Shown: positions 53,201 through 61,877, counted from the first letter of the stretch. The stretch is DNA of 64,000 nt from Desulforamulus profundi (GCF_002607855.1 NZ_AWQQ01000017.1:97556-161555), one strand, 5' to 3'. Translations and numbers: made by a program. The notes: a model not told the origin generated them from the sequence alone.

Positions 53201-54727
53201 GACAACATTATCAAGATTAAAGAGCGCATTCAAGAACACGATCTTAACCGGGTGGTTGTGGCCTCCTGTACCCCCAGGACCCACGCCCCGCTGTTCCAGA
53301 GCAGCATGAAGGAAGCTGGGTTGAACCCCTACCTTTATGAACACGCCAACATCCGGGAGCAGTCCTCCTGGGTGCACAGAGAAAAACCGGAAGATGCCAC
53401 CGAAAAGGCCAAGGACCTGGTAAAAATGGCTGTGGCCAAAGTAAGGCTGCTGAAACCGGTACAAACCGCCTTTATTGATGTAAACCAGCGGGCCCTGGTG
53501 GTGGGCGGCGGCGTGGCCGGCATGACCAACGCCCTGTCCCTGGCCGAGCAGGGGTATGCCGTCACCCTGGTGGAAAAAGCCGGCAGCCTGGGCGGTCGGG
53601 CCACCGAACTGCGCTACAGCCTGCAGGGTGAAGACATTCCGGCCTTTGTGGATAAGCTGAAAGCTGATGTGGAAGCCAACCCGTTAATTGATATTGTCCT
53701 TAACGCCCAGGTGGCAGAGGTGTCCGGTTATCTGGGCAACTACCGGACCACCCTGGCGAAGGAGAACGGCGAGAGGATTGAAGTGGAGCACGGTGCCGTT
53801 GTCATCGCCACCGGCGCCGATGAAATTGTACCGGACAGCTACCTCTACGGCAGCAGCCCGGCCGTCATGACCCAGACCCAGCTGGAGCAAAAACTGGCTG
53901 ACCAGGGGCTGGGGGATGCCAGGACCGTTGTCATGATTAACTGCGTGGGCTCCCGGGAGCCCGAAAGACCTTACTGCAGCAGGGTTTGCTGCACCCATGC
54001 CATTAAGAACGCGCTGAAGGTGAAAGAACTGAATCCCGATGCCAATGTGGTTGTCCTGTACCGTGACATTCGTACGTACGGCTTCAAGGAGGAGTACTAT
54101 ACCGAGGCAAGACGCAAGGGCGTCATCTTTATCCGCTACAGCGTTGACGATAAACCGCAAGTGGTGGCCAACGGCGACAAGGTAACCGTTACCGTTACCG
54201 ATCATGTGCTGAAACAGCCCATCAAAATTGATGCCGACATTTTGGCCCTGGCCAACGGTATCAAGCCAAGGCCGGATACAGAAGCCCTGAGCCAGCTGTT
54301 CAAGGTCCCCTTAAACGCCGACGGCTTCTATCTGGAAGCTCACATGAAGTTAAGACCGGTTGACTTTGCGGCGGATGGACTTTATCTCTGCGGTCTGGCC
54401 CACGGGCCTAAGACCATCAGTGAAACCATCGCCCAGGCCAACGCTGCCTCAGTGCGGGCGGTAACCCTGCTGTCCAAGGGAAGATTGGAGTCCCTGGGCA
54501 TTACTGCAGAAGTGGATCTGGAACTCTGCAAGGGTTGCGGCATTTGTGTAAGCGCCTGTGCCTATGGGGCCAGGGTGTTAGACGAGCGCAGGGGAGTCGC
54601 CTATGTGCGGGAAGTGCTCTGTCAGGGCTGCGGCGCCTGCGTAGCAGCTTGCCCAAGCGGTGCTACCCAGCAGAAAGGCTTCGAAAAAGAACAGCTGCTG
54701 GCCATGATGGATGCGGCTCTGGGATAG
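50276..54727 (+). CDS. hdrA1: HdrA with inserted GltD/NfnB-like NAD(P)H module, 1483 aa
   Basis: HdrA is the flavin-bifurcating subunit. The N-terminus has an FAD site (MVVGGGISGMQSALDLAESG) and the DCAMC motif near residue 61. The ferredoxin-like CTGCGDCARVCP follows near 115. At about residue 163, after ATPNAFAIDK, a whole GltD/NfnB-like module of some 460 residues is inserted. It carries its own Fe-S motif (CKATCPAGINVQGY...CGRICAHPCQTAC), a second FAD site (VAVIGSGPAGLSAAH, about 258) and an NAD(P)H site (KVLVVGGGNVAMDAARSARR, about 388). HdrA sequence resumes at CLNCAICSECMQC near 631. A second HdrA-like half starts near 930, and two C-terminal [4Fe-4S] motifs lie near 1418-1460. The frame is intact. 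Confidence 0.92.
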   Translation: MSNVQTDKKLTGAAMVVGGGISGMQSALDLAESGFKVYLLDEKPAIGGTMARLDKTFPTNDCAMCIMSPKLVDTGRHNNIEIITGAKVKAVAGEPGNFKVTVQQKARYVDIAKCTGCGDCARVCPVELPNEFNGEIDTRKATYKLYAQATPNAFAIDKRGVAPCKATCPAGINVQGYVQLIKSGKFIDAWKMIYEEMPFPAICGRICAHPCQTACNRAKVDEPIQIATLKRMAADVAYQQDINELPLPQKEAERDEKVAVIGSGPAGLSAAHFLALKGYKVTIFEALPVTGGMMRIGIPEYRLPKKWVDLEIDLIKRLGVEIKVNTALGKDITIDGLFKDGYKAIFLGVGCQKGTSMRTPGEDMEGVISAVDMLRRIGLGEKVEVGKKVLVVGGGNVAMDAARSARRTGAEVHVLYRRTRGEMPAAQEEVEEAMEEGVQFHFRTLIKEIKGSNGKVTGCSSMEVIRMERNEKGKWVPVYGDTVTEWTDVDTIISAIGQTADLSFAGDKPLTNEWGDRIVADPDTLATNVPGIFTGGDVCTGPALLIDAVGAGKRAAESIHRYIQGEDLRAGREFKIPEEKISPIPRKAESYAKQPRVKQGHAPAERRATNTEEVCLGYTPEQAQEEAARCLNCAICSECMQCVDACLPKAIDHSMQDRELEIEVGALVMNPGFKPYDPEELKLYGYGKLPNVVTSIQFERILSASGPYAGHMVRPSDHKEPTRIAWIQCVGSRNERIGKGYCSSVCCMYAIKQAIIAKEHSHDPLEAKLFYMDMRTPGKDFERYLNRAKEEHGVQFIRSRIYGIDPAPDGGDDVLIRYADEDGNVYHETFDMVVLSIGLSAPEGAKELGEACGIELDKYGFCRAATFSPGCSSREGIYVSGAFGEPKDIPETAVDASAAAAMVSRLLAPARGTMTAVPEFPPEKDVTNLLPRVGVFVCNCGINIGSVVRVPEVAEFAKTLPGVVHTEEFLFSCSQDNIIKIKERIQEHDLNRVVVASCTPRTHAPLFQSSMKEAGLNPYLYEHANIREQSSWVHREKPEDATEKAKDLVKMAVAKVRLLKPVQTAFIDVNQRALVVGGGVAGMTNALSLAEQGYAVTLVEKAGSLGGRATELRYSLQGEDIPAFVDKLKADVEANPLIDIVLNAQVAEVSGYLGNYRTTLAKENGERIEVEHGAVVIATGADEIVPDSYLYGSSPAVMTQTQLEQKLADQGLGDARTVVMINCVGSREPERPYCSRVCCTHAIKNALKVKELNPDANVVVLYRDIRTYGFKEEYYTEARRKGVIFIRYSVDDKPQVVANGDKVTVTVTDHVLKQPIKIDADILALANGIKPRPDTEALSQLFKVPLNADGFYLEAHMKLRPVDFAADGLYLCGLAHGPKTISETIAQANAASVRAVTLLSKGRLESLGITAEVDLELCKGCGICVSACAYGARVLDERRGVAYVREVLCQGCGACVAACPSGATQQKGFEKEQLLAMMDAALG

Positions 54728-54743
54728 GAGGTTGGAGAAACCT

Positions 54744-57700
54744 ATGACGGATAAAAAACAAATCGGTGCGGTTCTGGTTGTGGGCGGCGGCATCTCCGGG
54801 ATGCAGTCCGCCCTGGACCTGGCCGAATCCGGCTACCGGGTGTATCTGGTGGAGAAGAAACCCGCCATCGGTGGTACCATGGCCAGACTGGACAAAACTT
54901 TCCCCACCAACGACTGTGCCATGTGCACCATGTCTCCCAAGCTGGTAGACGTGGGACGTCACCTGAACATTGAAATCATCACCGGCGCCGAACTGGTGGG
55001 CCTGGAGGGGGAACCGGGCAATTTTAAGGCCAAAGTGCTGCAACAGGCCCGCTGTGTCAGCCTGGAAAAATGCATTGGCTGCGGCGCCTGCGCCGAGGAA
55101 TGCCCGGTGAAGGTGGATGATGATTTTGACGGCGGTTTGGGCAAACGCAAGGCCATCTACAAGCTGTATGCCCAGGCCACACCCAACGCCTACGCGGTAG
55201 ATAAAAGCAAGTGCTTGAAGATTAAAAACCCCAAGGCCTGCGGTAAATGCCTGAAGGCTTGCCCCGCCGGTGCCATTGACCACGGCATGGCCGACACCAC
55301 CCTGGAACTGGAAGTGGGCGCAGTGGTCTTAAGTCCCGGCTTTGACCCCATGGACGGTGATCTCAGGGCGGAATTCGGCTGGGGACTTTACCCGAACGTG
55401 CTGACCAGCCTGCAGTTTGAGCGTCTGCTTTCCGCCAGCGGTCCCACCATGGGTCACCTGGTGCGTCCTACGGATCATGTGGAGCCCAAGAAAATAGCCT
55501 TTATCCAGTGTGCCGGCTCCCGTGACAGCGCCAAGGGCAACCATTATTGTTCCGCCGTCTGCTGCATGTATGCCACCAAACATGCCATCATCGCCCAGGA
55601 GCACGAACCGGGACTGGAGACCAAGATTTTCTACATGGATGTCCGGGCTTACGGGAAGGACTTCGAGAAGTATTACGATCGGGCCAGAATCCAGCACGGC
55701 GTGAAATATGAAAAAGCCATGATTTCTTCGGTAAAAGAAGACCCCAGCACCAAGAACCTGCTTGTCAAGTACAGAAATGCTGACGGTTCCTTTACCGAGG
55801 AAGAATTTGATATGGTGGTTCTCTCGGTGGGCTTGAAGCCCTCCGCCGGCAATGCTAATCTGTCTAAAGCCTGCGGTATTGAACTGGACGAATACGGTTT
55901 CTGCAAGACTTCCGAGTTTATCCCTGGCCAGACCACCCGGGAAGGGGTCTTTGCCGGCGGCGCCTTCTGCGCCCCCAAGGACATTCCGGAAACCGTGGTG
56001 GACGCCAGTGCCGCTGCGGCCAATGCGTCCCGCTTTCTCAGCGCCGTCCGGGGGACCCTGAGCAAGGTGAAGGAGTACCCGCCGGAAAGGGATATTACCC
56101 AGGAAGAACCCAGAGTGGGTGTGTTTGTCTGCAACTGCGGCATTAACATCGGCAGCGTGGTCCGGGTGCCGGAGGTAGCCGAGTTTGTCAGGATCATCCC
56201 CGGCGTGGTGCACAGCGAAGAATTCCTCTTCAGTTGTTCCCAGGACAGCATTGAAAAAATTAAGGAACGGATTAACGAGCATAAACTGAACCGGGTGGTG
56301 GTGGCCTCTTGTACACCCAGAACCCACGCCCCCCTGTTTATGAGCAGCCTGAAGGAAGCCGGCCTGAACTCTTACCTGTTCGAGCTGGCCAACATCCGGG
56401 AGCATTCCTCCTGGGTGCACCGGGATAACCCGGATGCCGCCACCGAAAAGGCCAAGGACCTGGTAAAAATGGCCGTGGCCAAGGTGAAGCTGCTGAAACC
56501 GGTCTACACTTCCTTTATGGATATCAACCGCCAGGCCCTGGTGATCGGCGGCGGCATCGCCGGCATGACCAATGCCTTGAACCTGGCCGGTCAGGGACTT
56601 AAAGTGATCCTGGTGGAACGGGCCGACAAACTGGGCGGCAATGCCCTGGAAGTGAAATATACCATGAAGGGCAACAACCCCGCCCAGTTATTGGATCAAC
56701 TGATTAACGATGTCACGAACCACCCGAATATTGAGCTGAACCTCAATTCCACCGTAAAAGAAGTGTCCGGTTATTTAGGCAACTACAAGACCACACTGGC
56801 CACTCCCGGCGGTGACAAGCAAGTGGAGCACGGCGTGGTCATTATCGCCACCGGTGCCGAGGCAGCCAAAACCACAGAATATCTCTACGGCCAGCACAGC
56901 GCGGTGTTAACCCAGCGGGAACTGGAACACCGGTTGGCCGGTCCCGGCCTCGGCAATGCCAAAAACATCGTCATGATCCAGTGCGTGGGTTCCCGCAATA
57001 GCGAGCGACCCTACTGCAGCCGTATCTGCTGTTACAGTGCCGTGAAAAATGCTCTGAAAATTAAAGAACAAAACCCCGAGGCCAATGTATTTATCCTCTA
57101 CCGGGATGTCCGCACTTACGGCTTCTATGAAAAGTATTACGCCGAGGCCAGGAAGAAAGGGGTTGTCTTCGTGCGCTACACCCTGGAGGAGAAACCCGAG
57201 GTGGAGGCAAACGGAGGTAAGTTGAAGATATCGATCACAGATCCCATTCTTAAGAGGAAACTTCTGCTGGATACCGACCTGTTGGTATTAAGCACCGGCA
57301 TTATTCCTGCGGAAGGAACCGATGCCCTGAGCCAGACCTTCAAAGTATCCCTGAACGCAGATGGCTACTTCCTGGAAGCACACATGAAACTGCGTCCGGT
57401 GGACTTTGCCGCTGACGGTTTATATCTCTGCGGGCTGGCCCACTCACCGAAACTGATTGAAGAATCCATTGCCCAGGCCAACGCCGCCGCTGTCCGGGCG
57501 GTCACCCTGTTGTCCAAGGATAAACTGGAGTCCCTCGGCAATGTGGCGATGGTCAATCCCAAGTGGTGCAAGGGCTGCGGCCTGTGCGTAGAGGCCTGCG
57601 CCTACGGGGCAAGGGTTCTCAATGAACAGACCAGAGTGGCAGAAGTACTGGATGTACTTTGCCAGGGCTGCGGCGCTGCGTAGCTTCTTGTCCCAGCGGC

Positions 57701-57766
57701 GCCTGCCAGCAAAAGGGCTTCGAGAAAGCGCAAATCTTGGCCATGTTGGATGCCAGTAACAGTTAG
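54744..57766 (+). CDS. hdrA2: HdrA paralogue without inserted module (frameshift at 57676)
   Basis: This second HdrA, about 1007 residues when corrected, has the same order of domains as hdrA1 except that the GltD-like module is absent. Its first Fe-S region reads CIGCGACAEECP, then ATPNAYAVDKSKCL and CGKCLKACPAGAIDHG without interruption. It contains the FAD site VLVVGGGISGMQSA, the DCAMC motif, a second half with IGGGIAGMTNALNLAG, and C-terminal clusters CKGCGLCVEAC and CQGCGACVASCP. One C is missing at 57676, which makes a false stop. The restored end is SGACQQKGF... with a stop at 57764. It follows hdrA1 by 16 bp. Several segments are almost identical to hdrA1, pointing to duplication. 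Confidence 0.92.
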
Positions 57767-57787
57767 GCTGAAAAGGAGGGTTATGTA

Positions 57788-58233
57788 ATGAGTGTTCCTG
57801 AACAAAAAATTCAATCGGAGTTCGAACCCAAGATTATCGCCATACTCTGTAACTGGTGTTCCTACACCGGTGCGGATTTGGCCGGTACCGCCCGTATCCA
57901 GTACCCCCCAATGTGCGGATTATTCGGGTCATGTGCAGCGGTTCCGTGGATCCCCTGTATATGATTAAACCCATCCTGGACGGTGGCGATGCCGTCCTGG
58001 TGGGTGGCTGACACGAGGGTGACTGCCACTATGGTAGTGGCAATTACAAGGCCCGTCGTAAGGTGGCCATTGCTAGAAACGTGCTCCAGCAGTTAGGTAT
58101 ACCCGAAGAGCGGCTGTGGTTGCGGTTCATCAGTGCTTCCCAAGGTGCCTACTTTGGTGAAGTCATCACCGAAATGACCCAAAAACTCAAGCAAATAGGA
58201 CCTAACCCGCTGCGCAAGAACTGGGAAATCTAA
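57788..58233 (+). CDS. mvhD: MvhD/FlpD-type iron-sulfur subunit, predicted selenoprotein
   Basis: MvhD passes electrons between HdrA and a hydrogenase or dehydrogenase module by a [2Fe-2S] cluster. The 148-residue product reads [18 protein letters not shown] and, once one C is added to CCCCCC at 57904-57909, [18 protein letters not shown]. The next conserved motif, normally G-C-H-x-GDCHY, is GG(TGA)[17 protein letters not shown], with an in-frame TGA at 58009-58011 at the place of the cysteine. The frame continues normally through [12 protein letters not shown] to a stop at 58231. A hairpin lies just after the TGA. Selenocysteine is known at this position in VhuD-type proteins, so this is a likely selenoprotein. 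The gene lies 21 bp after hdrA2. Confidence 0.88.
58009..58042 (+). promoter_or_regulatory. Candidate bacterial SECIS element in mvhD
   Basis: Twelve nucleotides after the TGA (58009-58011) lies the perfect 8-bp stem TGCCACTA/TAGTGGCA at 58024-58042 with loop TGG. The guanines sit in the apical loop about 22 nt from the TGA, which matches known SelB-binding hairpins such as that of fdhF. Confidence 0.7.
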
Positions 58234-58251
58234 GGTGGGAGGCGTTATAGC

Positions 58252-59369
58252 ATGAAAACTTACACGTTAAAATCAAGTGGGGGCGACACCCTCGGTGCCG
58301 TCCAGGAATTTTTAAAGTCATTGATCACCTCGGGGACGGTCAGTGCCGTTGTGGTGCCCCAGGAGGTTGCAGCCAAAACCAACGTAGTTCCCGCCCTGAT
58401 CAGGGATCCGGAGATGTTCGGCGCCGCCAACCCCTTCGCTCCGGTAAACGGCCTCAATGCCGCCAGACTGGTGGCCAATCTGTCCCGCAACCTGCCTGAA
58501 AAGGTGGCCGTGGTGCTGCGTTCCTGTGAATTGCGCGCACTGTACGAACTGGTGAAATTGCAGCAGGCGAAATTGGATAACCTGATCATTATCGGCGTAG
58601 ACTGTGCAGGCACCTTTGCGGCCAAGGATTACGCGAGATGGTGAAGGAAAATAAAGTGGATGCCAGGAAGTGGGTCAGCCAGGCCGCCGACGGCAAGAAC
58701 CCCACCGGGGTCGACCTGCGCCGGGCCTGCACCGTATGTGCTTACCCCGAAGCCGGCAATGCGGACATTGTCCTGGGCTGGCTGGGCATGGGCGGCAGCC
58801 TGCTGGTAGCTGCCAAAGACAGTGTTGACCTGTCCGGCGTGGCCGGTTTGGAATCTGCCTCGGTGCCGGACGCCCGGGTCAAACTGCTGGAGAATCTGAC
58901 TCAGGAAAAGGCCCAGGCGAAAGCCAAAGCCGTGGCTGAATTCAACAGTTCCGTCAGCAGCATGGATAACCTGGCCGAAGTGCTGGCCACCTGCATCAAG
59001 TGCCAGAACTGCCGGCAGGCCTGCCCCATCTGCTTCTGCCGTGAATGCGTCTCCGCCGGTCCCATTTTCGACCACAACGGCGATAAGTACATGGAGTATG
59101 CCAAAAGAAAGGGCGCCATCGAGCTGCCCACCGACACCGCTTTATTCCACCTGACCCGGGTGAACCACATGGGCCTCTCCTGTGTGGGCTGCGGCCAGTG
59201 CGAAAACGCCTGCCCCATGGACATTCCCGTAGGGCTGATGTTCCAGGCCCTGTCCCAACCCAATCAGGACCGTTTTGAATACGAACCCGGGCGTTCCCTG
59301 GAGGAACCCATTCCCATCACCGTTTATAAAGAGCATGAGCTGGAAGAACTCAATACCGGTAAACACTAA
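58252..59369 (+). CDS. FrhB/FdhB-like iron-sulfur flavoprotein of the Hdr complex (frameshift at 58634)
   Basis: This protein resembles the beta subunit of F420-dependent hydrogenases/dehydrogenases (FrhB, FdhB) with extra ferredoxin motifs at the C-terminus. The N-terminal part includes AVVVPQEVAAKTNVVPALI and VAVVLRSCELRALYELVKL, the FrhB-type pattern of conserved residues. The C-terminal part has CIKCQNCRQACPICFCREC and CVGCGQCENACP. One C is missing at 58634 (the join should read KDYAEMVKENKVDARKW). The corrected length is about 372 residues. It ends the hdr operon and probably links a dehydrogenase or ferredoxin to MvhD. The electron donor cannot be told from the sequence. Confidence 0.87.
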
Positions 59370-59377
59370 CCTATGTG

Positions 59378-59405
59378 AGCCACCCCGTGCGGGGTGGCTT
59401 TTTCA
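59378..59405 (+). terminator. Terminator of the Hdr operon
   Basis: AGCCACCCC and GGGGTGGCT form a perfect 9-bp stem with loop GTGC, followed by TTTTC. Confidence 0.92.
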
Positions 59406-59814
59406 CCATCTTTATCAAATTCAAGTGGGGACGGTTCCTGCTTGAATTTGAGGTCTGCATTTTTGAATAAATCCGAGTATAAAAGCCAAATTCAAACAGA
59501 GACGGTTCTTAGGCACTATGAAAAATCGACAAAGGACATCTTCTTTACACGATTAAACAGCCAATGCTGTTGTGAGCAGGACCTTTTTGTAAACAGTTGA
59601 ACGACATTGACCATATTGTGTTTTTATCAGTCAAGAAAACCCTTGACAGGAAAGAATAACATAAATAACATAAAATTATCAGACAACTTGGTGAAAAACC
59701 TCTCTTTTGCCGACAGGGTACGGGGCTAAAAACATGATGAAATAAAAAGGCTGGACAAAGAAATTAAGGACCGAATGCTCCCTTTTGGGCCCGGTTTCAC
59801 ACAAGCACCTTCCG
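59406..59814. other. Intergenic region with a repeat of the GGGGACGGTTC type
   Basis: No gene is visible in these 400 bp. It contains the inverted repeat described in the next entry and a second partial copy around 59490-59515. The remaining sequence is AT-rich and does not code. Confidence 0.5.
59416..59450 (+). repeat. Inverted repeat around TGGGGACGGTTCC
   Basis: CAAATTCAAG (59416-59425) and CTTGAATTTG (59441-59450) flank TGGGGACGGTTCC. A partial copy with CAAATTCAAA and GACGGTTCTT follows at 59490-59515. GGGGACGGTTC recurs in intergenic REP-like elements of clostridia. Confidence 0.5.
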
Positions 59815-60099
59815 CTAATGCTTTCTCAGGCCGAAAACCTTTCTTGTTGTTGAAACAAACCACTCCCAGTGCAAATATATGTGAATAAGAACAAGTAAAG
59901 AAAAAATTATTGCCAGCAAATGGTGAATATCCGTCCAGGTATGCCTCGTGAATATGAAAAAAGGCTCCAGGCCACGTATGCCGCCACGACCCGGGCTGGG
60001 CAGTATCAACCACCTCACGAACCCTGAAAAAGCCAGTCCAAAAACTGTCAGAAAAAGGAGCCAGCCCATCACGTAGTTTATTATTGATTTATTTGACAT
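59815..60099 (-). CDS. DUF4405-like membrane protein (cytochrome b-type)
   Basis: This 94-residue protein has two or three hydrophobic helices, IINYVMGWLLFLTVFGLAFSGFVRWLI and LLAIIFSLLVLIHIYLHWEWFV. The histidines in DIHHLLA and LIHIYLHWEW are spaced to bind heme between helices, as in DUF4405 and cytochrome b561-like proteins. The ATG follows the site GGGCGGAG on the minus strand. It is alone, so the redox partner is unknown, though a heme-binding membrane helix pair could serve anaerobic respiration. Confidence 0.75.
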   Translation of the reverse strand: MSNKSIINYVMGWLLFLTVFGLAFSGFVRWLILPSPGRGGIRGLEPFFIFTRHTWTDIHHLLAIIFSLLVLIHIYLHWEWFVSTTRKVFGLRKH

Positions 60100-60225
60100 T
60101 GGTACTCCGCCCTTTAAAAGAATGTTTCAATTCCTGTTATTAGTATTCCCACCACTATTATGAAATTTTCTTTTGAAAATATCAAGTCGTACAGTGAAAA
60201 TATGGTAAAAACAACCTGTAACCAG

Positions 60226-60256
60226 CAACCCGGTCTTTAAAAGCCGGGTTTTATTT
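60226..60256 (+). terminator. Terminator-like hairpin
   Basis: AACCCGG and CCGGGTT enclose a 10-nt loop, followed by TTATTTT. No gene directly upstream on the plus strand explains it, so it may be a relic. Confidence 0.6.
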
Positions 60257-60399
60257 TGTGGTGGGTAGTTTACCAACGACAATAGGTGTATATCTTAGAA
60301 TAGCCAGGTGGAAAATATGTAATTTTTTGAAAGTAACCTTTTATAAACTAGCGTTTTGTTGTATTATAAAAATATATACTATTAAAGGTGGTGTTTCTA

Positions 60400-60699
60400 A
60401 TGGATATGTTTAATGTGACTGAAATACGACAAAACGCCAGTAAAATAATATCCCATGTAATTAAAACCAAAGAGCCGGTGATGGTGCTGCAAAGATCTAA
60501 GCCCGTGGTCTACATTATTGAAGCCAATGCGTTTGAAGAATTACAGAAAAAGGTCATGAAGGCCGAACAATATGAAAAAATGGAGGCTACCAAAAAGGCA
60601 TTAAATCAATTATCCCGGCTAAGGAGTCAAATGAAACTGCAGCCGGACTCTACTCCCCTTATAAGGCAATTAAGGGAGGGAGATGGAGAAAATGAGTAG
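60400..60699 (+). CDS. Phd/YefM-type antitoxin
   Basis: This 99-residue antitoxin has the Phd/YefM N-terminal DNA-binding and dimerisation fold: MFNVTEIRQNASKIISHVIKTKEPVMVLQRSKPVVYII, then EEL. The C-terminal helix-rich tail would neutralise the toxin encoded next. The ATG at 60400 follows AAAGGTGG. The next gene, a PIN-domain protein, overlaps it, as is typical of type II toxin-antitoxin modules, and the dimer should repress its own promoter. Confidence 0.9.
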   Translation: MDMFNVTEIRQNASKIISHVIKTKEPVMVLQRSKPVVYIIEANAFEELQKKVMKAEQYEKMEATKKALNQLSRLRSQMKLQPDSTPLIRQLREGDGENE

Positions 60700-61150
60700 T
60701 TTTATTTGCCTGGACAGCAGTGTTTTAATTAAGCTGCTGGTTTTGGAAGAAGATAGCGATAAAGCAGATGCCTTAATGGAAAAAATTTTGGAAAAAAGGC
60801 AATCAGTTGTTTTGCCAGGTTTTGCATGGGCCGAAGTGGGAAGTGTTCTACGGAAAAAGGTCAATAAAAAAATGATTACACCCGACCAGGCAGAGATTGC
60901 CTGGGAAGCATTCAATAACCTGGGGATTTTAAATTACCTTAATGATTCAGTTGTCATAAGGGCTGCCTGGCATATTGCGGTAAAGGAAAAGCTACCTACC
61001 TTATATGATACCACATACCTGGCAGTAGCCGAGATCATTTCCAGGCAGTCAAACGAGGTTTGCCAATTTTGGACAGCAGATGAAACGTTGATCAGGTCTA
61101 TTAAGGATAAAAACTATGTATACAGCCTAAAAACTTTTGGTGGAATTTGA
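60683..61150 (+). CDS. PIN-domain (VapC-like) toxin
   Basis: PIN toxins are Mg-dependent ribonucleases. The 155-residue product begins MSSFICLDSSVLIKLLVLEEDSDKA (first acidic residue Asp in LDSS). It has the conserved glutamate in AWAEVGSVLRKK, and LYDTTYLAVAE and FWTADETLIRS near the end, which supply the other acids of the active site. It overlaps the antitoxin stop codon. Two starts are possible, 60683 and 60692. The later one gives the family's usual beginning, but the earlier has the closer purine-rich site. Confidence 0.88.
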   Translation: MEKMSSFICLDSSVLIKLLVLEEDSDKADALMEKILEKRQSVVLPGFAWAEVGSVLRKKVNKKMITPDQAEIAWEAFNNLGILNYLNDSVVIRAAWHIAVKEKLPTLYDTTYLAVAEIISRQSNEVCQFWTADETLIRSIKDKNYVYSLKTFGGI

Positions 61151-61156
61151 AAGGAG

Positions 61157-61240
61157 ATGAGAATATATAAAAAAATCATAACAGGTATTCTGACCGGTTA
61201 TCTGTCTCTTGCCCTGGCCACCGGAGCGTTAGCGGAACAG
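61157..61240 (+). pseudogene. Signal-peptide stub of a secreted protein
   Basis: The frame MRIYKKIITGILTGYLSLALATGALAEQ is a good signal peptide with a basic start, hydrophobic core and AXA-like cleavage site. It then runs into sequence that is coding only on the other strand and stops soon after. It looks like the cut-off start of a secreted protein. Confidence 0.3.
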
Positions 61241-61650
61241 AAGGTTAATGTAGGCTTATTATTCGTGTTGGCCTTTAAATAATCTTCCGGCGCAATGAAC
61301 TCATCCAGCGTACCCGTAGGTTCACCGAATCCCTCGGTAACTTCCAGCTCTACCAGGTACTTGCCTACATGGTTGGTGCGTATTACCGGCGAAGGATTGT
61401 TAGCCGCATCAAAAACGATAAAGTTTCATCGTCAAAACTGCCGTCATTGTCGCTGTCAAACTTATATTTCCATACTCGCTTGGTAATTGCCATAGCTTTT
61501 TCTGCTATTTCTTCCTGTTCAAAGGGAAGAATTTCCGGGGTTTGTTTTATCAGGTTTATAAGGCTGGTATGCCAGCTGTTGTTTGCGTTCTTCTTCTAAC
61601 TGTTCCCAGTCCACAAAAACACCTACTGAAAAAGCAAAAACCCCGGCAAG
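61241..61650 (-). pseudogene. PKD-like secreted protein fragment
   Basis: On the minus strand the frames read EQLEEERKQQLAYQPYKPDKT, then PEILPFEQEEIAEKAMAITKRVWKYKFDSDNDGSFDDE, and NHVGKYLVELEVTEGFGEPTGTLDEFIAPEDYLK. The W.YKFDSDNDG..DD segment and following strands resemble a PKD-type extracellular domain with a calcium-binding loop. At least two frameshifts separate the pieces. No intact start or end is visible. It is a remnant of an exported surface protein. Confidence 0.5.
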
Positions 61651-61877
61651 GGGGTTAGCCAGAAATACCACCCGATGGGAAACTGCATGAAAAAGGTATG
61701 CACCTGGCGGGCAGGGTTTTAGCACAAAGGCGGTGTCTTTTGGCATTTCAGACCGCCCTGGAAGTCCTCTAAGACGCGTGAAAAAGGTGTTGGCTATGAT
61801 TTGATTACCTTATCCAGGCAATTTGACTGCTTGTAGAAGAAATTTGAGACATTTTCTTCACTCTCCTTAAAAAATAT

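Noticed and set aside
55329..56420. Long minus-strand open frame (363 codons) inside hdrA2
   Set aside because: It is a shadow of the GC-rich coding strand of hdrA2 and has no binding site or family match. Similar shadows occur opposite hdrA1.
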